In this document: one piece after another, positions 37,352-45,778 of the stretch
Layout of the letters: each line of letters opens with the position of its first letter
How positions within the stretch are numbered: the first letter of the stretch is position 1
Source of the DNA: Caballeronia mineralivorans PML1(12)
Lineage (GTDB): Bacteria > Pseudomonadota > Gammaproteobacteria > Burkholderiales > Burkholderiaceae
NCBI RefSeq assembly: GCF_001028175.1
Contig: NZ_AEJF01000245.1
Location: 1-64,000 of the forward strand
Direction of reading: 5' to 3'
DNA length: 64,000 bases
Position numbers and translations under genes: made by a program
Notes under the pieces: model-generated
Databases searched by the model: none
Told to the model about the DNA's origin: nothing
Seen by the model: the letters and a program-made list of their open reading frames with translations, nothing else

Positions 37352-38467
37352 TCAGAACGTATGAATGATGGCCACGCGAGACGTCACCTGCGTTTGCGTA
37401 CTCGAAGGCAGCGAGTAGAAGCCCGCACCCTGGTTCGCGTCGACACCGGAAGATGCCCGCAGGTAGGAGACGTTCGCGTAGAACGTGGTCCGCCGCGAGA
37501 GGTAATACTGGGCGCCGATAGTCGGCTGGTTCCAGTGCGCGCCGTCGAAGGTCGTGTATTGATAGCCACCCAGGATCGCAATGTCCGGCTTGACGAAATA
37601 CATGGCACCCGCTTCGTACACGTTCATCGTTGCGCCGACGGAGCCGGTTCGCATGTTGGTCGATGTGAAGTTGGCCGCCATCGTCAGCTTGCCGATGGCG
37701 TAGCTCGCACCGACTGCGACTTCGGATTGGCGGTCGACTGTAAAGTACGCACTGCTGTCAAGATCGGTCACCGTGCCGTTTGCGTTGCGGGTCGCGACAG
37801 TCTGGCCAAGGAAGCTCGTCACCCCGATCTGCGCATACGGATCGACCTGGACGTCGTAGAGGCGCAGATACACGGCAGAGGCCGAAAATCCCCCGTGGGT
37901 GTAGCCGAGCGCCCCGCTCCATGCGCTGTCCTGCTTGAAATTCCCGGCTACATTGCCAAAGCCGTACATGGCACCGAAGCTGAAGCCGTTGTAGTCCACA
38001 CTGCGGAACTTGACCGCGTTGTTCACCTGATCGCCCGCAATGCGGTCGAAATCGCCCATGTGACCCGCGTAGACGCTCGCGTAGCCGTTCAGGTTGTACT
38101 GGTTGATGTAGTCGGATATGAAGTCATACTGACGACCGCCGGTCACAGTTCCGTAAGGCGTCGACATACCGACGAACGCCTGTCGGCCAAACAGCGCCCC
38201 GCCGTTGCGAAGCTGTCCGGTGCCAAGGCTGAAGCCATTCTCGAGCTGGAAGACGGCTTTGTAGCCACCACCCAGGTCTTCCGTCCCTTTAAGGCCCCAT
38301 CGATTGCCAAAATTGGCACCATCCTGGAACTCGTAGAGATGACTGCCGCCCTCGTTGCTGAGATACGTCAGACCCGCGTCGATAACCCCGTACAGCGTCA
38401 CAGAACTTTGCGCACTTGCACTTCCCATCGCGCCCAACAATGCGGCGCCCAACAAATACTTCTTCAT
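37352..38467 (-). CDS. General diffusion porin (OmpC/Omp38-like)
   Basis: A 371-residue trimeric-type porin of the outer membrane. It has a Sec signal peptide (MKKYLLGAALLGAMGSASA), the mature start QSSVTLYGVIDAGL typical of Burkholderia porins, and the C-terminal aromatic residue (IHTF) recognised by the BAM complex. Sixteen-strand barrel spacing is plausible from alternating polar and hydrophobic residues. As the first gene of the minus-strand set it could admit the substrate imported by the Dpp-type system. Confidence 0.93.
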   Translation of the reverse strand: MKKYLLGAALLGAMGSASAQSSVTLYGVIDAGLTYLSNEGGSHLYEFQDGANFGNRWGLKGTEDLGGGYKAVFQLENGFSLGTGQLRNGGALFGRQAFVGMSTPYGTVTGGRQYDFISDYINQYNLNGYASVYAGHMGDFDRIAGDQVNNAVKFRSVDYNGFSFGAMYGFGNVAGNFKQDSAWSGALGYTHGGFSASAVYLRLYDVQVDPYAQIGVTSFLGQTVATRNANGTVTDLDSSAYFTVDRQSEVAVGASYAIGKLTMAANFTSTNMRTGSVGATMNVYEAGAMYFVKPDIAILGGYQYTTFDGAHWNQPTIGAQYYLSRRTTFYANVSYLRASSGVDANQGAGFYSLPSSTQTQVTSRVAIIHTF

Positions 38468-38858
38468 TTTTTATCCTGGATAGAAAGGGAACCTGTTTCC
38501 GCATGCGCATCAGAGGTCTTATCCCTGAATCGACGCCATCAGCGGGTACCCTGAAAACTAACCAGGCAATTTCGTCAAAACTTGACCGATTGCGCTTGGA
38601 TACTTGTCTAATAACCCGTCAATATTCCTGACGTCGTGGTGTCAATATTGGACAGGCCCCGGTCAAGTCGCGAAGCGCGTACAGACAAGCCATTGAGACA
38701 ACAAGCGCCTAAGCTCGGCAGTCTGACGATGCAGGGATTTGCGGAGGCACCGTTAAAGAAGTTCGCCCGGGCGACTAACCTCTATGTCATTGCCGCTTGT
38801 TTGCGCATGGCCGCCATCTCGCTTCGCATAGCACTTAACCTTCGCGTCCATTCAGGCC
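38468..38858. promoter_or_regulatory. Divergent porin/SDR regulatory region with several dyads
   Basis: A 391-bp region between divergent genes. It holds GTCAAAACTTGAC at 38574-38586 (perfect GTCAA-N3-TTGAC dyad), CGTCAATATTCCTGACG at 38617-38633, and GTCAATATTGGACAG at 38641-38655 with a CAATATTG palindrome. Similar GTCAA half-sites in a 90-bp stretch suggest several binding sites of one dimeric regulator. Promoter boxes are not assigned. Confidence 0.45.
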
Positions 38859-39611
38859 ATGAGCGACTTTCAACGGGTAACACTTGTCACTGGAGGGGCG
38901 CGCGGGCTCGGGCTCGCGACCGCTCGCGCACTGGCCGAAGCAGGATGTGTCGTGGTCATCGGGGCGCGCAACAAAACGCTCGGAGAAGCTGCCGCCCTTT
39001 CCTTGCGAAAGGATGGCTTACAGGCAGAAAGCGTGATACTCGACGTCATCAATCCGGCGCATCGCCGACAAGTTGTCAACTATCTGGCAGCGACCTATGG
39101 CCGGCTTGACAGCCTCGTGAACAATGCGGGTGTGTGGCTGGATGACCCCGTAGATGCGGCAGTTTGCTCGAATACGGCTGCGACGATCGCGGAACGGACC
39201 GTTCGCGACACGTTCGAGGTGAATTTTTTCGCAACGCTCTTGCTGACGCAGGCACTGCTGCCATTGCTGGCGAAATCCCTCGCGGGCCGGATTGTCAACG
39301 TCTCGAGCAATCTCGCTTCCAATGCACTGCACTCGGATTCGTCGTCCATCGCGTGGGATACGAAGCCGTTTGCGTACAGCGCGTCGAAGGCGGCGCTCAA
39401 TTCACTTACCACGCATCTGGCACACGCCCTTCGCGACACATCCATCAAGATCAACTCGGTCCATCCTGGTTGGGTCCGGACCACGATGGGTGGGCCGCAC
39501 GCTCCACTGGAAGATTCCGAGGGATGCCGCTCCAGCGTCATGTTCGCGATGCTCGGTGAAGACGGTCCGACGGGTGGTTTCTTTCACGAACACGAAACGG
39601 TCCCGTGGTAA
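38859..39611 (+). CDS. Short-chain dehydrogenase/reductase
   Basis: A 250-residue SDR. The cofactor motif is TLVTGGARGLGLATARAL (TGxxxGxG), NNAG is present in LDSLVNNAGVW, and the catalytic serine and YxxxK are in VSSNLASN and AYSASKAALN. The third motif HPGWVRTTMGG is that of classical SDRs. It could oxidise or reduce an alcohol or diol intermediate of the divergent catabolic operon. The ATG at 38859 has AGG upstream. Confidence 0.9.
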   Translation: MSDFQRVTLVTGGARGLGLATARALAEAGCVVVIGARNKTLGEAAALSLRKDGLQAESVILDVINPAHRRQVVNYLAATYGRLDSLVNNAGVWLDDPVDAAVCSNTAATIAERTVRDTFEVNFFATLLLTQALLPLLAKSLAGRIVNVSSNLASNALHSDSSSIAWDTKPFAYSASKAALNSLTTHLAHALRDTSIKINSVHPGWVRTTMGGPHAPLEDSEGCRSSVMFAMLGEDGPTGGFFHEHETVPW

Positions 39612-39674
39612 GGGAATGTCGATAAATTTGGCCGCAAGCCGGTCACGCATTTTTGTTTCTTCCATGGAGTGGGT

Positions 39675-40400
39675 ATGACTAAGCGATTGATCATCATTAC
39701 GGGCGCAAGTTCTGGCATTGGCGAAGCGACTGCACGGCTCTTTTCAAGCCTTGGCTATCCCCTGCTGTTGCTCGCAAGGCGTCTTGAGCGCCTCGAAGCG
39801 CTCGACCTCCCCAATGCGCTCTGCCGCAAGGTCGACATCACAGATCGTACGGCGCTGCTCCAGGCGGTCGCCGAAGGCGAGGCAAAGTTCGGTCCCGTCG
39901 ACGCCATCATCAACAATGCGGGTTTGATGCTGCTCGGCGACATGACGCAGCAAGACCCCAATGAATGGGACCGAATGCTTGATGTGAACGTCAAGGGCTT
40001 GCTTAACGGCGTTCATGCTGTGGTCAAAGGCATGGTCGAACGCCGGCGCGGAACAATCGTCAACGTTAGCTCGACGTCGGGTCGCAAGACGTACCCGGGC
40101 CACGTTGCCTATGTGGGCACGAAGCACGCTGTGCATGCTTTATCCGAGAACCTGCGAGAAGAAGTCGCACCGCATAACGTGCGTGTGATCGTTATTGCGC
40201 CCGGCGCCTGCGACACCGAGCTCCAGACCATCACGACGAATGACACCGTCAAGGCAGGATTCAAAGAGTGGAAAGAAGAGATTGGCGGAGTCATTCTTGC
40301 CGCAAGTGAAGTCGCCGAGGCGATTCGATTTGCCTACGAACAACCGCAAAAGGTTTGTATCCGCGAGATCGTGCTGGCGTCGACGAATCAGCCTGTGTGA
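39675..40400 (+). CDS. Short-chain dehydrogenase/reductase
   Basis: A 241-residue classical SDR. Motifs: ITGASSGIGEATARLF (TGxxxGIG), NNAGLMLLGD, the catalytic serine in NVSSTSGRK and YVGTKHA (YxxxK), then PGACDTELQ. The ATG at 39675 follows GGAG; an earlier GTG at 39669 is less likely. It follows the first SDR by 63 bp in the same orientation, so they likely form an operon. The last two thirds resemble YdfG-like serine dehydrogenase-type SDRs; the substrate is not determined. Confidence 0.9.
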   Translation: MTKRLIIITGASSGIGEATARLFSSLGYPLLLLARRLERLEALDLPNALCRKVDITDRTALLQAVAEGEAKFGPVDAIINNAGLMLLGDMTQQDPNEWDRMLDVNVKGLLNGVHAVVKGMVERRRGTIVNVSSTSGRKTYPGHVAYVGTKHAVHALSENLREEVAPHNVRVIVIAPGACDTELQTITTNDTVKAGFKEWKEEIGGVILAASEVAEAIRFAYEQPQKVCIREIVLASTNQPV

Positions 40401-40589
40401 GGACAAGGCCGCCCGCCGGACCGTCAGCGATGTCCTTCTCCGGGATGCTCCAGATCAGTCCCGCGAGGACCCCAGGGCCACCGAGGAGCGATCATTAACA
40501 AATGGCCGGTAGATGTCTCTGGTTTGCGACGACGACAGATACTCCAGGGATAAGACCTGATCCAAGTTGCAAGATTACTGAAGGTGATA
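40401..40589. other. Region before the att-like site
   Basis: No gene recognised. The stretch runs from the SDR stop to a tRNA-like 3' end and probably marks the boundary between core and acquired DNA. Confidence 0.3.
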
Positions 40590-40613
40590 AGGTTCGGGTC
40601 CTCTCTTGGCACC
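40590..40613 (+). other. tRNA-Leu 3'-end-like sequence, candidate att site
   Basis: The sequence AGGTTCGGGTCCTCTCTTGG followed by CACCA resembles the T-arm, acceptor strand and CCA end of bacterial tRNA-Leu genes (one substitution and one missing base compared with the sequence I recall). Only the 3' end is present: no matching 5' half lies upstream. It precedes an integrase fragment by about 150 bp, as attachment sites of tRNA-targeted islands do. The match is from memory and needs a search. Confidence 0.45.
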
Positions 40614-40648
40614 AACACGTAGTCCGGAGCAATCCGAAGAAGTCCGAG

Positions 40649-40683
40649 AAACCCCGTAAAGCCTTGTGCCTGCGGGGTTTTTT
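40649..40683 (+). terminator. Intrinsic terminator after the att-like site
   Basis: AAACCCCG at 40649-40656 and CGGGGTTT at 40673-40680 form a stable hairpin followed by a T-run to 40683. Such terminators often follow tRNA genes. Confidence 0.75.
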
Positions 40684-40765
40684 GTCTTTGGCGGTCCGAG
40701 GTAGTCCAGTAACATCCGGCGTTTTTGCGAATACTGGTGCGTATACCAGCTTCAAGGGCAACGCC

Positions 40766-40949
40766 ATGCCCAGATACGTCGAACCGAAGTCGGAAATGGC
40801 GTTTCGCAACGCCAAAACGAGGGCGAAGCCCTACCTGCTCTCGGATGGCCAAGGCCTTTCCTTGCGCATACGTCCGAACGGCGCAAAGACTTGGCTACTC
40901 CGATATCGACGTGCCGGCACGAGGAAAGAAAATTTCCTGAGCTTTGGCC
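40766..40949 (+). pseudogene. Integrase fragment (tyrosine recombinase N-terminus), cut by an IS
   Basis: From the ATG at 40766 about 61 residues remain: SEMAFRNAKTRAKPYLLSDGQGLSLRIRPNGAKTWLLRY and the following GTRKENFLSFGR are the DUF4102 arm-binding domain of P4-type tyrosine recombinases (shown by the Ala-Lys-Pro-Tyr-Leu-Leu and NGxKxWLLRYR features). The normal continuation YPEV is replaced at the IS border, and the catalytic domain with its Arg/His/Tyr residues is absent. So the integrase is inactive here. Confidence 0.8.
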
Positions 40950-41778
40950 GGCATTATCAGGTTGTTGGGTCGGTCACGTAAGATGGCATGATGACGAAAC
41001 CGAAATCGCTTTATCACGGCCACCGCTTCCCAGCCGAGGTCATCAGTTGTGCTGTTCGCTGGTACTTCCGATTTCAGTTGAGCTTGCGCGACATCGAGGA
41101 ACTGCTCTTTGAGCGCGGTATAACCGTGACATACGAGACGATCCAATGCTGGTGCGATAAGTTTGGCAAGGGCTTCGCTCACCGGGTGAAAGCGGCCCGA
41201 CGCAAGACAGGCAGCACGTGGCACCTCGACAAGATGTTCGTCACTCTGCGTGGCGAACCGTACCTGCTGTGGCGTGCGGTTGACGAGCATGGCGTCGAAC
41301 TCGACATTCTGGTGCAAAAGCGGCGCGACAAGGCCGCGGCCAAACGCTTCTTCAAGCGTGTGCTCCGCTCGAGCCCGGTACCGCACAAGATCGTCACCGA
41401 TCAGCTGCGCAGTTATCCGGCCGCACAGGCCGAGATTCCTGAGTTGGTGAGCGTGAAGCACGTGTTCGTGAAAGCCGCCGCCCGGCTGAACAATCGCGCA
41501 GAGAACAGTCACCAACCGACCCGCGAACGCGAGCGTCGCATGCGCGGCTTTCGCGAGCCTAAACGCACACAGAAATTTCTCTCGTGCTTCGGGCCGATCC
41601 AACAACATTTCGCGCTCAAACGGCATCTGCTGCGCGCTTCACTCTATCGCAAACAGCTAGCAGCCCGGTTCATTGCATGGCGCGAATTCGCCGAACTCGC
41701 CCAAAATCCGTCGACCGCTTTCTGATAGTCGTCACACTTGCCGTCGTGCCGTCCCACTCTCGACAACTTGACAATGCC
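40950..41778 (+). mobile_element. IS6-family insertion sequence
   Basis: An 829-bp element with one transposase gene. The outer ends are imperfect inverted repeats: GGCATTATCAGGTTGTTG at the left (from 40950) and, on the other strand, GGCATTGTCAAGTTGTCG at the right (ending 41778), 15 of 18 identical. The 8 bp flanking it (CTTTGGCC left, CCGCGATC right) do not match, so there is no target duplication. Both flanks are cut genes, which suggests deletion or recombination between copies. Confidence 0.82.
40988..41725 (+). CDS. IS6-family transposase
   Basis: A 245-residue DDE transposase, full length for IS6/IS26-like elements. It has the N-terminal zinc/helix-turn-helix-like region (LSLRDIEELLFERGITVTYETIQCWCDKFG) and the DDE triad in WHLDKMFV, VTDQLRSYP and NRAENSHQPTRERER. 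TDQL replaces the usual TDKL. Elements of this family move by replicative transposition and create cointegrates and adjacent deletions. The start may be either of the two adjacent ATGs. Confidence 0.93.
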   Translation: MMTKPKSLYHGHRFPAEVISCAVRWYFRFQLSLRDIEELLFERGITVTYETIQCWCDKFGKGFAHRVKAARRKTGSTWHLDKMFVTLRGEPYLLWRAVDEHGVELDILVQKRRDKAAAKRFFKRVLRSSPVPHKIVTDQLRSYPAAQAEIPELVSVKHVFVKAAARLNNRAENSHQPTRERERRMRGFREPKRTQKFLSCFGPIQQHFALKRHLLRASLYRKQLAARFIAWREFAELAQNPSTAF

Positions 41779-42179
41779 CCGCGATCTACTTCGCGGCGGC
41801 CGTGCGCGACAACGGCGGCCGTCTCGTTATCGGCTCGGAACTGGTGTCGTCGAAGGCCGAGGTTGCCCGTCGGCATCTTGATAACGCGGGGCATCGCCGG
41901 TACGCTGACATCCGTGCCGGCGATGCCCGGCAAACGCTGCGTGATCTCGGCGGACCGATCGACTTCGCACTGATCGACGGCTGTCCCGCGCCCGAGGGAA
42001 CTTCGCTCGCGGGCGAGGTCATCGAGATCGTCGCGCCGCAGTTGCGCGTCGGCGGTTATGTTGTGAACGACAACGCAGAGCCAGACTTTTTTGAGTACAT
42101 TCGCGATCCTGCCAATGGCTTCATCTCGATCACCATACCAATCAAACGCGGCACGGAACTCGCACTGAAGGTCAGATGA
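41779..42179 (+). pseudogene. O-methyltransferase fragment, 5' end lost at the IS
   Basis: In frame from the IS border, the sequence reads IYFAAAVRDNGGRLVIGSELVSSKAEVARRHL and continues to a stop at 42179; it matches the C-terminal part of class I O-methyltransferases (motif GSEL, LIDGCPAPEG, GGYVVNDNA). The N-terminal SAM-binding glycine loop is absent. A GTG at 41802 could start a 125-residue truncated protein. Its stop overlaps the start of the DUF3500 gene. Confidence 0.75.
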
Positions 42180-43492
42180 GAAGAATTTCCGAAGAAAAAA
42201 ACATGTGTGAGCAAGATCACGAAAAGTGCCGTGGCGCGTGCCTGTCAGGGTGCCTATTCCGAGCACTGAAGAAGTCGGCGGCGCTTTTCGCGGCGGCCCT
42301 GATGTCGACCACTATCACGTCGGTGTCCTACGGCCGTACGGGAACCTCGTCCGGGGCGACTCCACCTGTGACGGCGGATGCCGAGACGCAGGCCGTTGTG
42401 TCCGCAGCGACAGCCTTCCTGGATTCGCTGAGTGCGGATCAACGCAAAAAGGAACTGTTCGACTTCGCGCCACGGAAAACCGCTACGGTAGCCCGGTTCA
42501 AAAGAACGGGGCTGAGTGGCGGTGGCAAGCCCGGTGGTCCAGACGGGAATGGAAAACCCAACAGCGGCCCGGACGGTCCAGACGGTCCAGACGGTCCAGA
42601 CGGTCCCGGCATGGGCCCCCAAGGTGGTTTTGCCGGCGAACAGTACGGCCAGGCGATCTGGTCGAACTTCCCGGTCAGCGACGTGCCGCGGCCCGGTCTG
42701 CGGCTAGGCGGCCTGACCCCGGCACAGCGTGCGGCGGCCATGCACCTGTTGCAGGTGCTGCTGAGCCCCAAGGGTTACCAGAAGGTGCTCGACATCATGG
42801 GTTCCGACCAGGCGCTGTCGGTGGGAGAGAAGCACTTCGCCGCGGGTGCTGACGTCTACACGATTGGTCTCTTCGGAACGCCCAACGTCACTACACCCTG
42901 GATGCTGGAGTTCGGCGGTCACCACCTCGGGCTCAACGTGGTGATCGCGGGAGCGCACGGCGTGCTCGCACCCACGCTGACAGGCGCCCAGCCCTCGGTC
43001 TACACGGCCCACGGCAAGACGGTACGCGCGCTTGCGGGCGAGAACGACAAAGCCTTCGCCCTGTTGAATGCCCTGAATGAGAGCCAGCGCAAGCAGGTCA
43101 TCCTGAACTACCGCGTGGACGATCTGGTGCTCGGGCCGGGCCACGATGGCGAGACGATCGTGCCCGAAGGGCTGAAGGCCTCGGCGATGAACGCGCGGCA
43201 AAAGGTCATGCTGCTCGACGTGATCTCGGAATGGGCCGGCATCGTCAACGACGCCTACGCCATGCCGCATCTAGAAGAGATCAAGGCTGGGCTGGATGAC
43301 ACCTGGTTTGCGTGGAGTGGCCCGATCACCCACGAGCCGGGTAAAAGCGGCAGCGCGTATTACCGCATCCAGGGACCGAAGGTGATCATCGAGTTCTCGC
43401 CGCAGGGCGTGGGCGGCGACCCGACCATGCACGTTCACACGATCTATCGCGATCCCACGAACGATTATGGACACGCCTTCACCACCCCATGA
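42176..43492 (+). CDS. DUF3500-domain exported protein with a DGP repeat
   Basis: A 438-residue protein. An N-terminal stretch with several cysteines and a hydrophobic helix (residues about 28-45) acts as signal or anchor. A linker of glycine/proline-rich type contains four DGP repeats (near residues 133-144). The C-terminal DUF3500 domain shows FGGHHLGLNVVIAG and GPAHDGETI-like motifs, with conserved histidines and acidic residues. Its stop overlaps the HupE-like start (ATGA), so the two are translationally coupled. The function is unknown; a metal- or cofactor-related role is a guess from the HupE partner. Confidence 0.75.
   Translation: MRRISEEKNMCEQDHEKCRGACLSGCLFRALKKSAALFAAALMSTTITSVSYGRTGTSSGATPPVTADAETQAVVSAATAFLDSLSADQRKKELFDFAPRKTATVARFKRTGLSGGGKPGGPDGNGKPNSGPDGPDGPDGPDGPGMGPQGGFAGEQYGQAIWSNFPVSDVPRPGLRLGGLTPAQRAAAMHLLQVLLSPKGYQKVLDIMGSDQALSVGEKHFAAGADVYTIGLFGTPNVTTPWMLEFGGHHLGLNVVIAGAHGVLAPTLTGAQPSVYTAHGKTVRALAGENDKAFALLNALNESQRKQVILNYRVDDLVLGPGHDGETIVPEGLKASAMNARQKVMLLDVISEWAGIVNDAYAMPHLEEIKAGLDDTWFAWSGPITHEPGKSGSAYYRIQGPKVIIEFSPQGVGGDPTMHVHTIYRDPTNDYGHAFTTP
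42572..42607 (+). repeat. Four tandem 9-bp repeats encoding DGP
   Basis: GACGGTCCA occurs three times in a row from 42572, followed by GACGGTCCC, and encodes DGP four times. Perfect DNA identity makes it liable to slippage and copy-number change. Confidence 0.9.
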
Positions 43493-44682
43493 AAAGAGCA
43501 TGGCTTCTTTTTGCCGCGCTCTTCTTAGGGCTGGTGGCCCCCGCTCACGCGCACCGGTTGGACGAGTATCTGCAGGCCACGACGATTGACGTGGCGCACG
43601 ATCGTCTGGCGTTGCAGTTGCGTCTGACCCCGGGCGTCACCGTCGCGCCTCAGGTACTCGCCGGCATCGGCGTGAATGGCGTCAACGGCGACGGGGCGAT
43701 CCCGGATGCCCCGCAGCAGGGCTACGCCGAACGGGTGCGCCAGGACTTGTCGCTGACCATCGACGGTGCTGTGCGGCCACTCCGGCTGGTCTCCGTGACT
43801 TTCCCGACGGTCGCGGCGATGCGCGACGGCGTGGGCGACATCCTGCTCACCTTCGAGGCAAGCCTACCTGCCGGCGGGGCCGCCCATCGACTGGTCTTCG
43901 AGAACCATCACCAGCGCGCCATCGCCGTTTATCTGGTGAACTGCCTGCTGCCGCGCGATCCGCACCTCCGCATCATCGCCCAGGACCGGAATGTCGATCA
44001 GTCGCTTTATCAGCTGGATTTCGCCGTCAGCGGCGCGGCCGGGCTAGCGCAAGCCACGACGACGCGGCAACCGTTGCAGCCGGCGGACGAGCGCGCTGTC
44101 GTCGAAACCTTTTTCGGCCATGGCGTGCATCACATCCTCACCGGCTACGATCACCTGCTATTTGCCTGCGCCCTGGTGCTCGCGGTGAAGACGCTATGGG
44201 ATCTGGTGAAGGTAGTGACCGCCTTCACGCTGGCGCACTCGATCACCCTGACGCTCGCCGCCCTGGATCTGGTGCATCTGCCGGCGCGGGTGGTGGAGCC
44301 GCTGATTTCGGCCAGCATCATCTTCGTCGCGTTGCAGAATATCTTCTGGCTCGGCAGCGCCCGGGGCCGCAGCCGGCTGGCCGTCGCATTTTTCTTCGGG
44401 TTGTTTCACGGCCTGGGTTTTGCCGGCGGCCTGCTCGATGTCATGCACCAGATGCCGGGCGCAATGATCCTGCTGGCCATTCTGGGTTTCAGTATCGGCG
44501 TCGAAGCGGGGCATCAGATCGTGCTGCTGCCGCTGTTCGGGTTGCTGAAGGTAGTTCGCCGATTGCAACACGATGTCGTCTCAGGTCCCCGTCTCTCCAT
44601 GGCGTTCCAGCGGATCGGGTCGGCAGGGATCGCGGTGGCGGGCATGTATTACTTCGGTGTGGCGCTTACCGGCGCGTCCTGA
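43489..44682 (+). CDS. HupE/UreJ-family membrane protein
   Basis: A 397-residue protein. It has a signal peptide (LFLGLVAPAHA), a soluble extracytoplasmic domain of about 180 residues starting HRLDEYLQATTIDV, and then six to seven membrane segments with the conserved FFGHGVHHILTGYDHLLFA and FHGLGFAGGL histidine motifs of the HupE/UreJ group. Members are proposed nickel or metal permeases; here the long N-terminal domain and the DUF3500 partner are the HupE/UreJ_2-type arrangement. It overlaps the upstream gene by 4 bp. Confidence 0.85.
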   Translation: MKRAWLLFAALFLGLVAPAHAHRLDEYLQATTIDVAHDRLALQLRLTPGVTVAPQVLAGIGVNGVNGDGAIPDAPQQGYAERVRQDLSLTIDGAVRPLRLVSVTFPTVAAMRDGVGDILLTFEASLPAGGAAHRLVFENHHQRAIAVYLVNCLLPRDPHLRIIAQDRNVDQSLYQLDFAVSGAAGLAQATTTRQPLQPADERAVVETFFGHGVHHILTGYDHLLFACALVLAVKTLWDLVKVVTAFTLAHSITLTLAALDLVHLPARVVEPLISASIIFVALQNIFWLGSARGRSRLAVAFFFGLFHGLGFAGGLLDVMHQMPGAMILLAILGFSIGVEAGHQIVLLPLFGLLKVVRRLQHDVVSGPRLSMAFQRIGSAGIAVAGMYYFGVALTGAS

Positions 44683-44852
44683 AGGGACGTTGCAAACCAT
44701 GCTCCTTACAAACCGCCCGCGCTGGCACATTGCATCGTGCAACGGTCTTGCGGGTAAGCCACGACGGACACGATCTGCTGATCGGCGTGCGCCTGACTGC
44801 GCCCCCCCCCGTTGGAAGGCATTGCCCCGTATTTGCCCTGAAGTAAGACCCA
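44683..44852. other. Gene-free stretch
   Basis: No gene recognised between the HupE-like stop and the LysR relic. A C8 run lies near 44808. Confidence 0.35.
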
Positions 44853-45145
44853 GATGCAACAACGACATATTCACCGCTTGCTTGTCGTGGCCGAAGAACT
44901 CCATTTCGCCCGTGCACCGCTCCTTCCCGGCAGGCCCGCAATAGCGTAAGGGTCGCTGCCAATGGCTTTGAAAGTGAATTGCGTTGCCCCGTCAGACGGC
45001 ATCACGCCGACACGCTTCTCGGCCCTCGTGATGCCTTACCGCCAGGGGCGCGATGTCGCCCGGCATCGCATTCAAGCTCATCGAATTCACAGAACAAGTT
45101 TTGGTGCCGCCTCCACGGCGTCGACAAAGCTGAACGAAACCTGAA
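44853..45145 (+). pseudogene. LysR-type regulator relic
   Basis: Pieces of a LysR gene survive with shifts between frames. The start QRHIHRLLVVAEELHFARA matches the first helix of LysR DNA-binding domains. It is followed after a deletion by VRVAANGFESEL and by ITPTRFSALVMPYRQG, then FKLIEFTEQVL, in the order of the linker and effector domain. No long frame remains. It is a decayed, internally deleted gene. Confidence 0.55.
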
Positions 45146-45778
45146 GTAGTCGGCATGCCGAATCATTGGATGGAATCACCTCACGTTCCGACAAAAATGC
45201 TCCGGCGTGTCAGTATCGAGATTTAGCTTGCATGTGCCCACATACAACCTCAAAGTGCGTTATCCGGGGGCTCGACGTGTGCTTGGCATCGCATAACCGC
45301 CGTCAGCTATTGGCCTCACCAACGAGCACAAAGGCCGACAAGCGGCGGGTAATCCCGTGTGAGCGAATGACCGTTGGACTTTTAGAACGGCCGTTGATGA
45401 CGTAGTGACTCGATGATGGCAACGGGTCTACTCCTGACCATTCCGACCCTACTGACTATTCAGGAAGCGCAGGAAGCGGATGAGCAGATCTGTCGCCCGG
45501 TAGCGATCTGATTTGCCGGGGGCGGAGACATCTTCGCGAGAGCTTGGTCCTGTATCGTAGGTCTATGTGGTCACCCATTTTCGGGCCGCTATCCGTTCGA
45601 CGTCCCCAACACCTCTTCAATGGCTTTCACCGGGCAACGTTGAAGCTAAGACCCGAGCGATGCAGTACCTTCGATGTCGTCATGACCGATAAGACACCTC
45701 TTCATTTCAGGCTGATGAGCGGAAATTGGCACAACCCGTACAAAATCCATTCAAGCTCAGGATGACGACACGTAAGAA
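45146..45778. other. Gene-free stretch
   Basis: No supported gene. An open frame at 45544-45765 has no ribosome binding site or motif. Confidence 0.35.

Noticed and set aside
37361-38554. Long plus-strand frame of about 397 residues over the porin
   Set aside because: It lies wholly opposite an evident porin and has histidine/arginine-rich composition typical of antisense frames in GC-rich DNA.
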